A stretch of DNA of 64,000 nucleotides from Cytospora piceicola (lineage: Eukaryota; Ascomycota; Sordariomycetes; Diaporthales; Cytosporaceae). A model generated the notes under the pieces. It was not told where the DNA came from. It saw only the letters and a program-made list of their open reading frames with translations, and made no database searches. Positions within the stretch are counted from its first letter, which is position 1. The number at the start of each line of letters is the position of its first letter. The stretch lies in the NCBI GenBank assembly GCA_023375675.1, contig JALQBC010000007.1:1302001-1366000 (forward strand), read 5' to 3'. Positions 44,985 to 56,887 of this stretch are shown one piece after another. The position numbers and the translations under genes are program-made.

Positions 44985-47900
44985 AAATCGTTATAAAAAT
45001 ATAAGCGAACTAATATAAATCGAAATTTAATAAGTTTATTAAAAAGATTTAATATAAAATTATACCTATCGATAGTAAATAGCTTATATAAGCCTTATTA
45101 ACCTTCTTTTTCTTATTATATATATACTTTATTTTAAAAGAGTAAGGCTATTTAGTCGTTTATATTTAAGCTATTTCGTATAGCGATAGCTTTATTAACC
45201 TATCGTTTTATAAAAAGCTTTTATAGTATTTTTATAGCTTTTATAATTACCTTTATATATTATAATATCGATAGCGATAAAAAGAAATCGAAGTTTACTT
45301 AAAAAAAAGTATCGAAGATAAATAATATAAATATTAACCTATTTAGTTTTATTATATCGTTAATAGCTTTAATAGCTATTTATAAAATAATATTATTATT
45401 AAAAATAGTCGAAAGCTTAATATATAAAATCTTAAAAGTATAATATAAAAGGCTATAATATCTTTTAACTTTTCCGATAAACTAATAAGCCTTTATAAAT
45501 ATCTGTTTATATATAATTTTTATAATTTTAGCTTTATTTCGGAATTCTACCGATATAAAGTTAATACTAGTATTATAAACTAGCTAGTTAAAAAGTCTAA
45601 AATATATATTTATTTATATTATCCGAAAGGCTTTTTATATATTTTTAATAAATAATAAAGTTAAAAAACATATAATTTAAAAAAACGTTAATAAGTTTAT
45701 AATATAAAGTACTAGCTTTCCGAGTAAATATATAACGTCGATAATAAGCTTATAATTAAAGTTATAATCGTTTTTTAAAGTAAATTTAAATCGTTAAAAA
45801 GTAAAGCCTTTTATTTAATAATAATAGTAGAACTTTATAATAACCTTAAAAACTATAACGTTAACTTTATAGCCGGTATTTATTAATAGCCGAAATAGTT
45901 AATTAACGGTTAAATATCCGAAACGATAATGAAAACAATATAGCTCTTTTTTTATAAAAAAGACGCCGGTATTTTATTTCGAAAGAAAAAACTATAAATA
46001 GCTTTACTTTTAGATAATAAAAATAGCTTTTTCTTTACCTTATCTATCGACCTTTACTAACTTATTTATAGTATTTCGAAAGAAAACGTTTAATTTATCT
46101 ATATTTTAAATATATAAAAGGAATAGCGTAAGTATATTAATAATATAAAAAGTTATAGCTTTAATAAATAAACCGACGTTAATAGTATTAAAAAAAGATA
46201 GCTATACCTTTCGACTAAATTTAATAATAGCTTTATTAGCTTTAATTTTATTTATTTTTACTAAAGGATTCTTATATTAAAAGGTAAAGTATTAGTTATA
46301 GCTTATAGTTAAGAACTTTACCGTTTTAATATTAAGAATAATACCTTAGAATTTTAGCTTTAAATAGCGTTTTTAAAAGATAAACTATAAAATTAAAGTA
46401 ATAATATTCTTATATTCGGCTTTACTGTTATTATTATTAAAAATAGTATAAAAAAAGCTATATTTATTAGTTAATATATAGCCTTTTTATTATCGAAAAC
46501 GCTAGCTTTTTTATTATTATTATTATTTTATTCGGCCGGATTATTAATATTATAAATAGCTTTATAGCCTTTATAGTTAGTTAAGAAGGTTATAAAGCCT
46601 TTTTCTATAGCCGATTTACTATAGTATTTATATTATATTAAATATTAGTTTTAAAAGCGTTATTTTTCTTCCGAGGTATACTTTATAAACTAATAGCCTT
46701 TTTAGCTATAGATAAAATACTTTTTTTTCTTATACGGTTATTAGCGTTTATTATTTTAACAGTTATTATAAAAGGTTTTTTTATAAAAGCCGGAACCGCT
46801 TTTTCGGAAACTAGAATCTTTTTATTAACGGTTATTATTATATCGATAGTCGAGATAATAAGCTTTATTATTAAGTTATTTTTAAACGAAATAACCGCTA
46901 ATACTATTTCTTTATTTAAAGAATAGTTTAAAAAACGAATAAAGGTTTTAAAAAGACTTTTTATAAAAAGTAATAAGTATATAAAAAGTATACTCGAACT
47001 TAGCTACTTTTTTATATATTCGAAGGACTATTATCTTTAAGATTTCGTTATTAACGTATTAAAAGCCGAAGGTATATTAATAAAGCTAAAGTTTATTTAG
47101 TATAAAACGTAAAACTTTATAAAAACTTTTATTAGTATTATTTTTATTATTCCGAAGGCTGTTAAATATCGTATTAGTTTAATCGTTATAATATTATTAA
47201 TAATTTATATCGGTTTTAAAGTAAGTTTTTAGCTTTTTATATATTATAGTAAAATTATCTATTATACCGATATAGTAAATATAATAAGTTTTAGATTTTC
47301 TAGTAAAAATTTAAAGAAATATAACGTAAAATTAATCCGACTAAATACTGTTATAATAATAAAGATTTATAAAGATTTTTAGCTTATTATTTAATAAATT
47401 ATAAAGCTTTTCGATTTACTTTTTATCTTTATCTTAAGCTTTTAAAAAAATTATAATCTTTTTTAGTTTTAATATACGGTTAAATATTTAATAAAGAAAA
47501 AGAGTTTTATAAAGGTTATAAAACGGCTTATAAAAGTATTTAAAAACCGAAGGATATATAGCTTTTCGTTAATGGTATAATATATTAGTTAATATATATA
47601 ATTATAAAAAAGAAAAGCTTAAATAATTTTAAAGTTAATCTTATAATATAATAAGTCGTTTTAAGCTTTAAAAGCTTATTAATAGCTTTATATCTTATAA
47701 TAACAGTAGTAGCTACGTTTTCGATTATAGTAAAGGCTTAAAAAGAGAAGAAAGTAATAGTATATAATACGGTAATCTGTCTTTTTCGATAAACGGTATT
47801 ATGTTATTATTATCGTCTTTAAGCTAAAAAAGAAAAAGGTTATAACTACTACTTATAAAAGGCTTTAGCTACTTTTTTACTTTATTAATAATAGTTTATT

Positions 47901-49436
47901 TCGTTTATTATTTTACTTTTACGTCGGAAAGAAACTATTTTATCTTTATTTTATCTTTTAGCTATACCGGTATTTCTTTTTTTATTATAATATCCGGTAG
48001 TTAAATAGTAAAGTAGCTTTTATATAAGCTTATATAAATCCTTTATTCTTTTAAAAAGGTTTTTATTTTATATTATTAAATAAAAACGATTAACTTAAAT
48101 ATACTTTTATCTTAACTTTTAAAGTCTTTTTAAAAGTCTGCTAATAAATATTCGTTAATAACTGTTATAGTTGTAAGGCGAACGGAAGCAGGGCTAGTAT
48201 TAGGGTTAAGGTTGCATACTAACCCTACTACTAGCCTTATCGATAAGCTTTCTGAATCGCCTGCATATTAGTTTAAATAGCTAGGCTTTAGGCCTTAGGT
48301 TCTGTTTCTTCTCTCTTTTCTTTCGATAGGCAGAACCTCTTCGATAATTAACGATATTACGCAATTAAAATCGAGCCTTTATGCCGTAATTAACCTAATC
48401 ACCGTTATAATAACGTTTATTTAATAAAAGTTTTCGATAATATATATAGTAAAAGTCGTTATACTAACTTTATTAAATATATTTTTATTTATAAAGATAT
48501 TTTATAGCTTTAAGTCGATATATATTTATTAAGTTTAAAAAACTTACGATACCTTTATTAAGCCGTTAAAGTATTCTTATAAAAAGTAAAAGCTATCGGC
48601 CTTATCTTTATCGAAAGCTATTATAAAGTTATAATAATCGTAATCGGGGTATATAAAAAAAAACGTTCTTATATTATACTTTTTTAACTAATTACTAATA
48701 CGTTTAAACTATTTACCTATAAGTAGTAATCGTTTAGAATTACTATATAGTAGCTTAACCTTTATTAGCCTTTTTATTTATATAACTAACGTCGAAAAGG
48801 TTTATAAGAAAAAGGTTTATCGTAAAGTAAAGTTCTTAAAGAAAGGTCTTATAACGAGAGGTTTTTATAAAGTTTTAAAGAATAAAGAAAATCGTAGGTA
48901 CGGTTATAAGAAAAGGGAAGGTCGTAAAAGTTATAATTGTAAAAAAGGTTTATCGTAAAGTAAAGGTATAAAGAGAAGGTTTATAATCGTCGTAAAGAAA
49001 GGTTATAATAAAAGATTATTCTCGGTAAGAGAAATAACAGGCCGAGAAAGTATATAGGTTTACCTTTTAAAGAAGTTTATAATATAAAATAAATATACAG
49101 TTTCGTTCGAAAAGAAAGTTTATAATATAAAGAAGTTTTAAAGGTATTACGTAATAATATATACCGGTAGGTTATAAGGTAGTTTTCTAAATAAATACGT
49201 CGTTATTAAATTAGTTTAAAAAAGCCTTATAAAGGTTTATCGGTTAATATCGACTACTTTTTAAAGGTTAATTATACTTAAATAACTATAAATAGCTTTA
49301 ATTTTAACGTAGATCTTATAACTTAAAATATAATAAACAGCTTATAGTAAAGCCTTAATCGTTATATAATAATTATAAGAAAAATCTACCTCTTTTAACC
49401 TTACTATTAAAGGTTATTTATATAACTACTAATTAG

Positions 49437-49635
49437 TATTAGTAAAGCTTAAAGTAATATAAATACGATCGATCGTATAGTCGTTTAGTTTAGGTTATAT
49501 ATATCTATTCTTTAGGTTTAAAGCTATTTATAAGCTTAGTATAAAAACCTATCTATAGGCTAGGCGGCCTAACAGTTCTGCCGCCCTGCCGAGGCGGCAG
49601 GCCTAACCGCCTTCCTGATTAGGCAGCGTTCTACA
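49437..49635 (-). repeat. Right LTR (5' LTR in element orientation)
   Basis: 199 bp, TATTAG (RIP-altered TG) inside to TTCTACA at the outer edge. The outer ~80 bases (49555-49635) keep CA and TG and a GC-rich dyad CCGCCCTGCCGAGGCGGCAG, while the matching bases of the left LTR are RIP-mutated. Confidence 0.9.
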
Positions 49636-49640
49636 CGAAG
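49636..49640. repeat. Right 5-bp target-site duplication (CGAAG)
   Basis: Second copy of the duplication found at 42636-42640. Confidence 0.88.
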
Positions 49641-51859
49641 AAAGTTACTTGTTTCCCTGTTAGGAAACATTATTACTGAACTTGATTTCTGTAAAGTCAC
49701 GCTATCTCCGATAGTGTGATGATGCTATCACTTATGGCAACATATGTTGCATAGTAAAACATTGCATAGAGTCTGGGCGTCTGACTGGCAACCTTGCCGC
49801 GTGTGAATATTATTCTCGAACATTGTATAGAAGCGAGCGATGCATCAATTATCAATGCACAACAGTAGAATCCACCCTGCCGATGATTTAGGGTTGCAGG
49901 TTGACTGCAGACTTCGATTGTAAATGGAGTACCCAGGTACCGGTGGTACGGTCCCGTACGGGGTTGAGACAAGCTTTTGCCCAGTAATCAAGACGATTTA
50001 CTTAGGTACTTAGGTACTTACTCAAGATCCGATCTTCGATGGCGTCCGGGGTCCGGATGGTTCTGCCTTTTACTCCCGGTGCGGGCGATACCAGCACTTG
50101 AGGCGCCACAAACTCGGATCACGGCAGTGTTCCCAGTGCCCACATAGCTTGCTTCGTATCAACCCTGGGAATTCTGGGCCCGTCGCATCCGATTGTCATT
50201 CATCCGTTGGTGCGCTTTTCTGCTCGGACTTGGATCCAATATAGGCAATCCTCTGTGCCTATCGCTCCCACGCGTCAACTTTCTTACGATTTCAGAGCCA
50301 TCAAGCCGGAAAGTCGCCGACTGTATCTTGTCTGATGTCATGCAATGATCCTGCTTCCCCATTATCTGGATGCAAGGCTTTCCTGGTCAAATATCCTAAT
50401 TACCGTGGCACAGAATCATATAAATCAATGAAGGCCCGCCCTGCCAGGTGAGTACGGGTGACTTACTCACTTGGGGCTTGTATTCCGCAGATATGAGAAA
50501 TGTAACTGATGTCGTGTACGCAGTAGTTCGCTCCTATAAGAGGGGCTTTATCTTTTGTGGACAATCCATAGGTAAACGCCACTCCACTGTAGATGTCGGG
50601 GGCAAGTGATAACGTTATCGGCAGTGTAACGTTGAAAACTTCCGACCTTCCTCGTTTGGCCTAATAAGTTCTTTTGCCTCCTTCTCTTGTCGGCGTTTGC
50701 AAGTTGCGTGGTGAGTATGGGATCTGATGCAATGGCCCAAGGTGGCCCACCTGGAAATGTACTTACGTAGGAGAAATGATGATGATGCGTTCCACGCGCA
50801 CAGAGGAGCTCACTGTTTATCGTCTGATCATAGCACGACATCATATTTTGCACACAGTCGAAGATAGAGGCAAGGGTTCTCCAAGTGCGGGCAGGTTTTC
50901 GATGTGGAGAAGCAGATGAAGGATGGGATAAATTAATCTCGACTGGACGAAAGTTTGGCAAAACTTGGTATGGCTATCTGGGAGGCGAACTTGATGGTCA
51001 TACCACAAGACACGGACCTGCCGTAAATCTAGTCCCTCGTTGAGGGGCGATCCCAGCAGACACATCTTCGAAGAAGGCTTCTAGAATGCTTGATGGGCGA
51101 TTCTTGCCCTTGTTGGACTGTCGAGATGAAGCCACCAGCATCACAAGGCAATGGAGTGTGGCCTATCAGATTAAATACTTTTGCAATGCAAGGTCTACGG
51201 CTCTACATACCTAGGTAGATCCCTACATAGGTACCCACCGGTCGACCTCAAGCTTCAAAGGTCCCAAGGTTTGTACCAGACGACAGGACTGCAGCTGCTG
51301 TTCTCGGCAAGCACGAAAAAGAAAGAAAAAGGTAAGAGTCAAGTACTGCAGGTATGGCAGCTGGAGGTTTGACCGAGGATTGGTCAATGGTACCAGCTGA
51401 CATAAGGCTGGTGTGGCTGGAACGGGCAATACAGCCGGCCGATTTGCCTATCAGGGATTCAATATGAGAACCATTAGAATCCTTCCGTTCACCTTTGGAA
51501 AGGCCTGCTACTTCAGTACGTTAGTACATCAGTACATGCACGTGTAAAGTATGGGACAGGACCTTGCCGATATCTGTACATCAGTTGATGCCACCAACTG
51601 CACTGGACCCGCCGAGATGCATCGCGGGCGCTGGGGATCGACGGATTGCAACACTCGGGGACCATGGACCATGGTTGTGGGTGGTGCCACTGCTTCCAGC
51701 AATGTTGACCACCGTCTCGAATATAAACTACCCTCGCCTGTCTGCCCAAGTGTCCATCGTTTCTTTGAGACTTTCAGTTCCGTTCCTGTCCATCATTCCG
51801 ATTAGACCCAAGTCCCACCTTGACGAACTCTGAGGACTTCTGTGTAGCATCAAGTCAAG
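49641..51859. other. Region between retrotransposon and peptide transporter
   Basis: No gene supported. Base composition returns to normal immediately after the target duplication. Contains recurrent palindromes (TACTTAGGTACTTAGGTACTTAC-like at 50000-50022; TACCTAGGTAG near 51210) and, in the last ~150 bases, a pyrimidine-rich leader before 51860. Confidence 0.55.
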
Positions 51860-54130
51860 ATGTGTAAGTGACGCACCTCTGCATTACTCCCCCACTTGCA
51901 CTTCACTCACAGCCACACCCAACTGACCCTGTTCCCAGCGAGATTCTCTACAGATGGCGGCGCGGCGATCATCATCCCTCCCGTGTCGGGCGAGCCCCCA
52001 GCCGTCCACCCTGAAGTTGGCACCGTCAACGAGAAGTCGGCAGCCATCATCGACCCAGAGGTTGCAGTGGCCCCCTCCACCAACGGCGAGGTCTGGGACG
52101 AGGAAGAATATCCCCTCCCAACAGACGATGAGCGCAAGACCCTTCGGAAGGTCCCAGACACCATCCCCTCCATTGCCTACATCCTCTGCGTCGCGGAACT
52201 CGCCGAGCGTGCTTCCTACTATGCCACCACCGGTGTTTTCAACAATTTCATGGAGTACCCCCTTCCTAAGGGCGGGAACGGCGCCGGCGCTCCAGCAAAG
52301 GACGATGTCAACGGTCACGCTGGTGCTCTGAACAAGGGTCTCCAGTTCGCGTCTGCTCTGGTCCTCCTGTTCACCTTCCTCGCCTACGTCTTCCCCATCT
52401 TGGGTGCCTGGATCGCCGACACCAAGCTCGGTCGGTACAAGACCATCCTCTGGGGTGTCGGTCTTGGTGCTGTTGCCCACGTCATCATGGTCGGCGGCTC
52501 TGCTCCCTCTGTCTTGAAGGCTGGTAACGGGGAAGCGCCCTTCCTGATAAGTTTTGTAATGCTTGCGTGAGTCGACATACTATATTTGGACCTAAAAAGA
52601 CTTGGAATATTAACAATAAGAAAAGGATCGGTGCCGGTATCTTCAAGCCCAACGTCGCGCCCACCGTGCTGGACCAGTACACGCACCAACGCGAATACGT
52701 CAAGACGCTCAAGTCTGGCGAGCGTGTGCTCGTCGATCCTGAGACAACAATTCAGCGTATTATGGTAATATACTATGGCTTTATAAATATCGGTTCTTTT
52801 TTTGCGCTAGCGTAAGCTTTCCTATTCCCCAGCTTGAAGAGTTGTGATCCCTAAAGCTAATGGTAAAAACAGGGTACGTTTTCTTGTTATTTTGGTTTCT
52901 TGTGGTGACCAACTGATGACTGACCCCACCCCCTCCCTCAGAGTACCTACGCAGAGCGCTATGTCGGTTACTGGCTGGCATACCTTCTTCCTACAATCAT
53001 GTATTGCCTGGTCATCGTCGTCTTCCTCAGCGTTAAAAAGAGAATCATCAAGAAGCCCCCGATGGGCTCCGAGCTCAGCAAGTTCTTCAAGATCACGCTG
53101 ATCTGCTGCAAGGAGAACAAGTTTATGGTCTGGAAGAAGGGCTTCTGGGATGCTGCCCGGCCCGCCACTCTGGCTGAGAAGGGGAAGACAGCTGGCTGGA
53201 ATAACCGCCTTGTCACTGACGTCGGCCGTGCCTGGTCTGCATGCCAGATCTTCCTGTACATCCCCATCTACAACCTCAACGACGGTGGCATTGGGGCTGC
53301 GACCACCAACTTGGCCGGATCCATGACCCTCAACGGCGCGCCGAATGATCTGCTCAACAACTTCAACGCCCTGACGATCATCTTCTTCACGCCCGTCTTT
53401 GCCTTCATTATCTACCCTCTGCTCCAACACTTCGGAATCCGTTTCGGCAGCATCAAGCGCATGACTGTTGGCATGACCATCGCCGCCATCTCTGGAGTCT
53501 GTGGTGGTATCGCCCAGCTCTATGTCTACCGCACATCGCCCTGCGGCTACCAAGCTTCGACCTGCGACACTGTGTCTCCCATCTCCGTGTGGTGGGAGCT
53601 GCCGATGATCATGCTCGGTGCAATCTCTGAACTCCTGGTCAACGTTACTTCCTACGAGATGGCGTACTCTCGTGCCCCAGCAAGCATGAAGAGTGTTATA
53701 TTCTCAATCTGCTTGTTGATGAGTGCTTGTGAGTATAGAATAGACTTCACCGTCCCGGAACTATCATTCGCTAACGCAATCCTATTAGTATCTGCTGCAG
53801 CTGGCGAGGTTTTGACGCCTGTCATCCAGGACCCATACCTTACTGTATGTAGACACCCCCCCCCCTTTTCCACACCTCCCTCCCTGCCTGGCTTGTTTTG
53901 TGCTTTCGAAATACTGACGCTACTATTTCTAGTGGGTCTGGTTCGGACCTGCCATTGTGCTATTTGCCCAGACGGCCGTCTTCTGGATCCGCCACCACAA
54001 GATGGACGACGAAGCTTACATAACTCACGACGCTGAGTCTGATGTGGAGGATGAGACCGTCGCCGGTGAGAATTCCAAGAGTTCTGACATGGAAGCGGAG
54101 AAGGGGGCCCCTATATATGAGAAGAGCTGA
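51860..54130 (+). CDS. PTR2: PTR2-type proton-coupled oligopeptide transporter
   Basis: Seven exons: 51860-51863, 51939-52566, 52626-52811, 52873 (one base), 52942-53728, 53789-53844, 53933-54130; 1,860 nt, 619 aa. It should import di/tripeptides across the plasma membrane. POT features: VAELAERASYYATTGVFNNF, FTFLAYVFPILGAWIADTKL, GAGIFKPNVAPTVLDQYTHQ, signature YYGFINIGSFFALAS, ELPMIMLGAISELLVNVTSY. Exon 1 is only ATG-T, split from CG by a 75-bp intron. Between ..FFALA and TYAERYVGYW, canonical splicing stays in frame only with a single-base exon G at 52873, flanked by a 61-bp (GTAAGC..AACAG) and a 68-bp (GTACGT..CTCAG) intron. The acidic cytosolic C-terminus ends EKGAPIYEKS. Symbol follows the family name; paralogue identity is not proven. 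Confidence 0.9.
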
Positions 54131-55028
54131 GTTGTACTGCGAAAGGATACCCGTTTGGCGAGTGATGATGCATAGATTTATTCCCCGAGTAAAGGTCACC
54201 TAGAACGGTTCATTGCCGTTCATAAAAGTGTAAGAGTTGAGAGATTTCAAGATACCCGCGATTTGATATATACAGCTGTTGTTCATTGCAACTCAAGTGC
54301 TCGTTGCCACTGTGACCTGACGGAAGTGTACCCAGATGAGATCTGGAAGGCCCGAAAACGCCGGCTACATCGAGTGGACGGTTCCCTTCAGGTTGGATGT
54401 TGCAAATCTATTTGCAAAGTAGGGTTAGAAGGACATCTGGAGTGAATGCATACCCTAGTTACAAGAAATCAATCGGCAGTGCAGATTTGCTAGGCCCTGT
54501 TCGAGTACCTAGGATGGAAACGTTTATGGCGTGCCTTCGAGGGCCAAGGAGTGCTGAGAAGACGTGCTAACTTTTGCAGACAGGTAAGAGGTATCAAGTT
54601 ATCCGGCCCCTTCGTATCCGAAGCTAAAACATCTAGTGCAAATCCAGTGAAGGATTGCCGATTGACTACTAAGTACTTAAGTAGGGCCAAATTATCCATC
54701 AATCACGGTGGGATTGCAGGGGGGCTGACTACTTAAGTACCTAAGTACCTTCCCCTGCCCCTTGTGCGACCACTACGGTAATCAGCTACGGGAGGGGAAT
54801 ACAACCTGACGACGACAAATCACGTAAGAAGCACAAGGCACAAGCTTGTCAACAAGTCGAAGGAAGACTAGCAATTATAACCAGTAATTACTTCGGGGGT
54901 GGTAAGATTCCGGTTCGTCATTCAAGTTGCATTGGCTCGTGAACTTGGCTTCTCAACCTGCAGTAGACCGCCACCACACCACAGTTGGCATCGGCCGGTC
55001 TCAGGCCCATCATCGGTGCACAATCAAG
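54131..55028. other. Intergenic region between transporter and P450
   Basis: No gene supported. Two clusters of the ACTTAAGTAC/ACCTAAGTACC palindrome at about 54667-54682 and 54729-54751. Confidence 0.55.
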
Positions 55029-56887
55029 ATGTACGAATGGCTAGCTTGGTTTACGCAGCCTGGGAGCCTCCTGCCCGGGCAGCATCGCATTTCCTTGCGG
55101 CATGTCTTACTCAGCATGCTGTTACCGGTGGCAGTGAGCTGGCTCTTCTGGCGAGGACATCATCGGCGCCAGGTGGGCTTGGTCGAACGTCTCCTCAGAC
55201 CTGCCTCGTTACTAATGGCTTTTCCAGGCTGAGACCCGTTTCGCACTTGAGAAGGGATGTATGCCGGCGAAAACTTGGAACTCGACATGGCCCTTAGGGC
55301 TCGACATGCTCGCTAAAGCTTTGAAGTACGCAAGGACAATGCAGATTCTGCAGTTCTTTCTTGATGTCGTCCATGAGAACGGCACCACCTTCGAGCAAGT
55401 ACTACTGGGCGCCAGAGGCATCGATACTGTGGATCCAGAGAACATTGAGGCTGTCCTGTCCTCGAACTTCGACGGTTGGTTTCTACCGAAAGACGAGCAG
55501 CTTGGAGACAGCCTTACTGAGAACCAGCTTTCCTTTAGACTACAGCCTTGGTCTGCGAGCTCCCCATTTCCGACCTCTCTTGGGAAGTGGTATCTTTACC
55601 CAAGATGGTCCTCTGTGGAAACACTCACGAGCACTCTTACGACCACAATTTGCCTCGAACAGGTTCCAGAACTTCGAACAGATCCAACTCTGTGTCCAGG
55701 GTCTCATCGATACCATTCCGAAAAATGGCAGTACCGTCGACCTTCAACCCCTTTTCTTCAAATTGACCTTCGACACCACCATGTTCCTTCTTTTTGGGGA
55801 CTCCGTCTCGACACTCGACTGGGGCGAGGTAGCTGGTCAGGAGTCAGAGTTTGCTCAAGCTTTCAACTTGGCGCAGGATTATCTGGCGCACCGAGGACGT
55901 CTTGGCCAGTTCTACTGGCTACTCAATGACAGCGCCTTCCGAGACGCTTGCAAAAAGTGTCATGGTGTTGTTGATGAGGCAGTGCAGAAGGCGTTGTCGA
56001 CTTCAGCCAATCTCCAAGAAGACAACTCTCCCGAGCAGCGCAGCAACTTTGTGTTCATTCATGCTTTGGCACAAGAGACGCAGGATCGCAAAGTCTTGAG
56101 AGATCAGTGTTTCAACGTGCTCCTTGCTGGACGTGACACAACTGGCTGCTGCTTATCATGGACATTCAGGCTTCTAGCACGGCACCAACGTGTGCTCGAG
56201 AAACTCCGAAGCGAGATTGCCAATTTATGTGGCTTGGGCGCTGATGCCGAGCCTCCCACCAGGGACCAACTGAAGCAGATGGCATATCTCAGCCTGGTCG
56301 TCAAAGAAGGCTCGTTCCTTTCCCGGATATTCTTGATGATACGAACTGACCATTGGACATTTCCAGTTTTACGATTGTATCCTTCTGTCCCGGTAAACTC
56401 GAGGGAAGCCGTCCGCATGACAAAATTACCCGTTGGTGGCGGTCCCGATGGCAAATCGCCAATACTCGTCCGCCCAGGGGAAGCAGTAGGGTACTGCGTC
56501 TACGCAATGCATCGCCGGAAGGACTTCTACGGGGAGGACGCTGAGGAGTTTAGGCCGGAGCGATGGGAGGGAGACGAACTAAAAGATGTGGGCTGGGCAT
56601 ACCTGCCTTTCAATGGAGGGCCAAGACTGTGCCTTGGACGTGAGAGACGCCCCCCTATTCCCAATACTTGTTCGCAGAAAGAGTCGTCTTGCTAACCTTG
56701 ATGTTTATCCGAGGTAGAGGACTTTGCGCTGATGGAAATCTCCTACACCGTTTGTCGTTTGCTTCAGGTGTTTCCTCGCCTCACAGTTCCACAGTCAGAG
56801 CCTCATGTTGGCGTAGGAAAGGAGAGGCAAACCTTGACGTTGGTTGTTGCTTGTGCTGATGGTTGTCGCTTGACAATGAGTTCTTAG
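55029..56887 (+). CDS. Cytochrome P450, CYP52-like (alkane/fatty-acid hydroxylase type)
   Basis: Five exons: 55029-55172, 55228-55474, 55539-56309, 56367-56639, 56718-56887; 1,605 nt, 534 aa, typical for microsomal P450s. N-terminal anchor VLLSMLLPVAVSWLFW. Family blocks: GTTFEQVLLGARGIDTVDPE, LLGSGIFTQDGPLWKHSR, I-helix LLAGRDTTGCC (O2 activation), K-helix KEVLRLYPSVPVNSR (ExxR), FRPERWEGDEL, heme loop FNGGPRLCLGQDFALMEISY with the Cys thiolate. The arrangement GIFTQDG plus GPRLCLGQ(D/Q)FAL matches CYP52/CYP539-type enzymes of the ER that omega-hydroxylate alkanes or fatty acids. Intron 3 (56310-56366) starts GC (GAAG|GCTCGT), a non-canonical donor; others are GT..AG. The last intron must end at GTAG (56717) to give LGQDF. 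Confidence 0.92.

Larger units (their letters stand above)
42641..49635 (-). mobile_element. Ty1/Copia LTR retrotransposon, complete in outline, destroyed by RIP
   Basis: 6,995 bp with 199-bp LTRs at both ends, TG..CA outer termini and a perfect 5-bp target duplication. Almost no CA or TG dinucleotides remain between the LTRs, while CG and CT persist: the signature of RIP (C to T at CpA on either strand). No frame is open. Orientation is minus: the reverse transcriptase core reads on the minus strand at 44051-44065 as TAA-ACC-GAC-GAT-ATT (Q/stop-T-D-D-I), followed by FIFGTSAFSITEKEE. QTDD in place of YVDD is a core variant I associate with fungal Copia elements. The core lies ~5.6 kb from the right end, the position expected for Copia RT, 3' of integrase. 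Gag would lie near 49.4-48.3 kb. Primer-binding site and polypurine tract cannot be fixed after RIP. Confidence 0.9.

Noticed and set aside
48170..48410. Solo LTR or nested transposon in the GC-richer island
   Set aside because: No terminal repeat, target duplication or coding motif could be found, so it is reported only as an anomaly.
48780..49020. Plus-strand gag zinc knuckle (CYNC-like) suggesting plus orientation of the Copia element
   Set aside because: The second Cys/His spacing does not fit C-x2-C-x4-H-x4-C, and the RT core reads clearly on the minus strand.
51181..51372. Short open frame upstream of the peptide transporter
   Set aside because: 63 residues, no motif, contains the intergenic CCTAGGTA palindrome; not supported as a gene.
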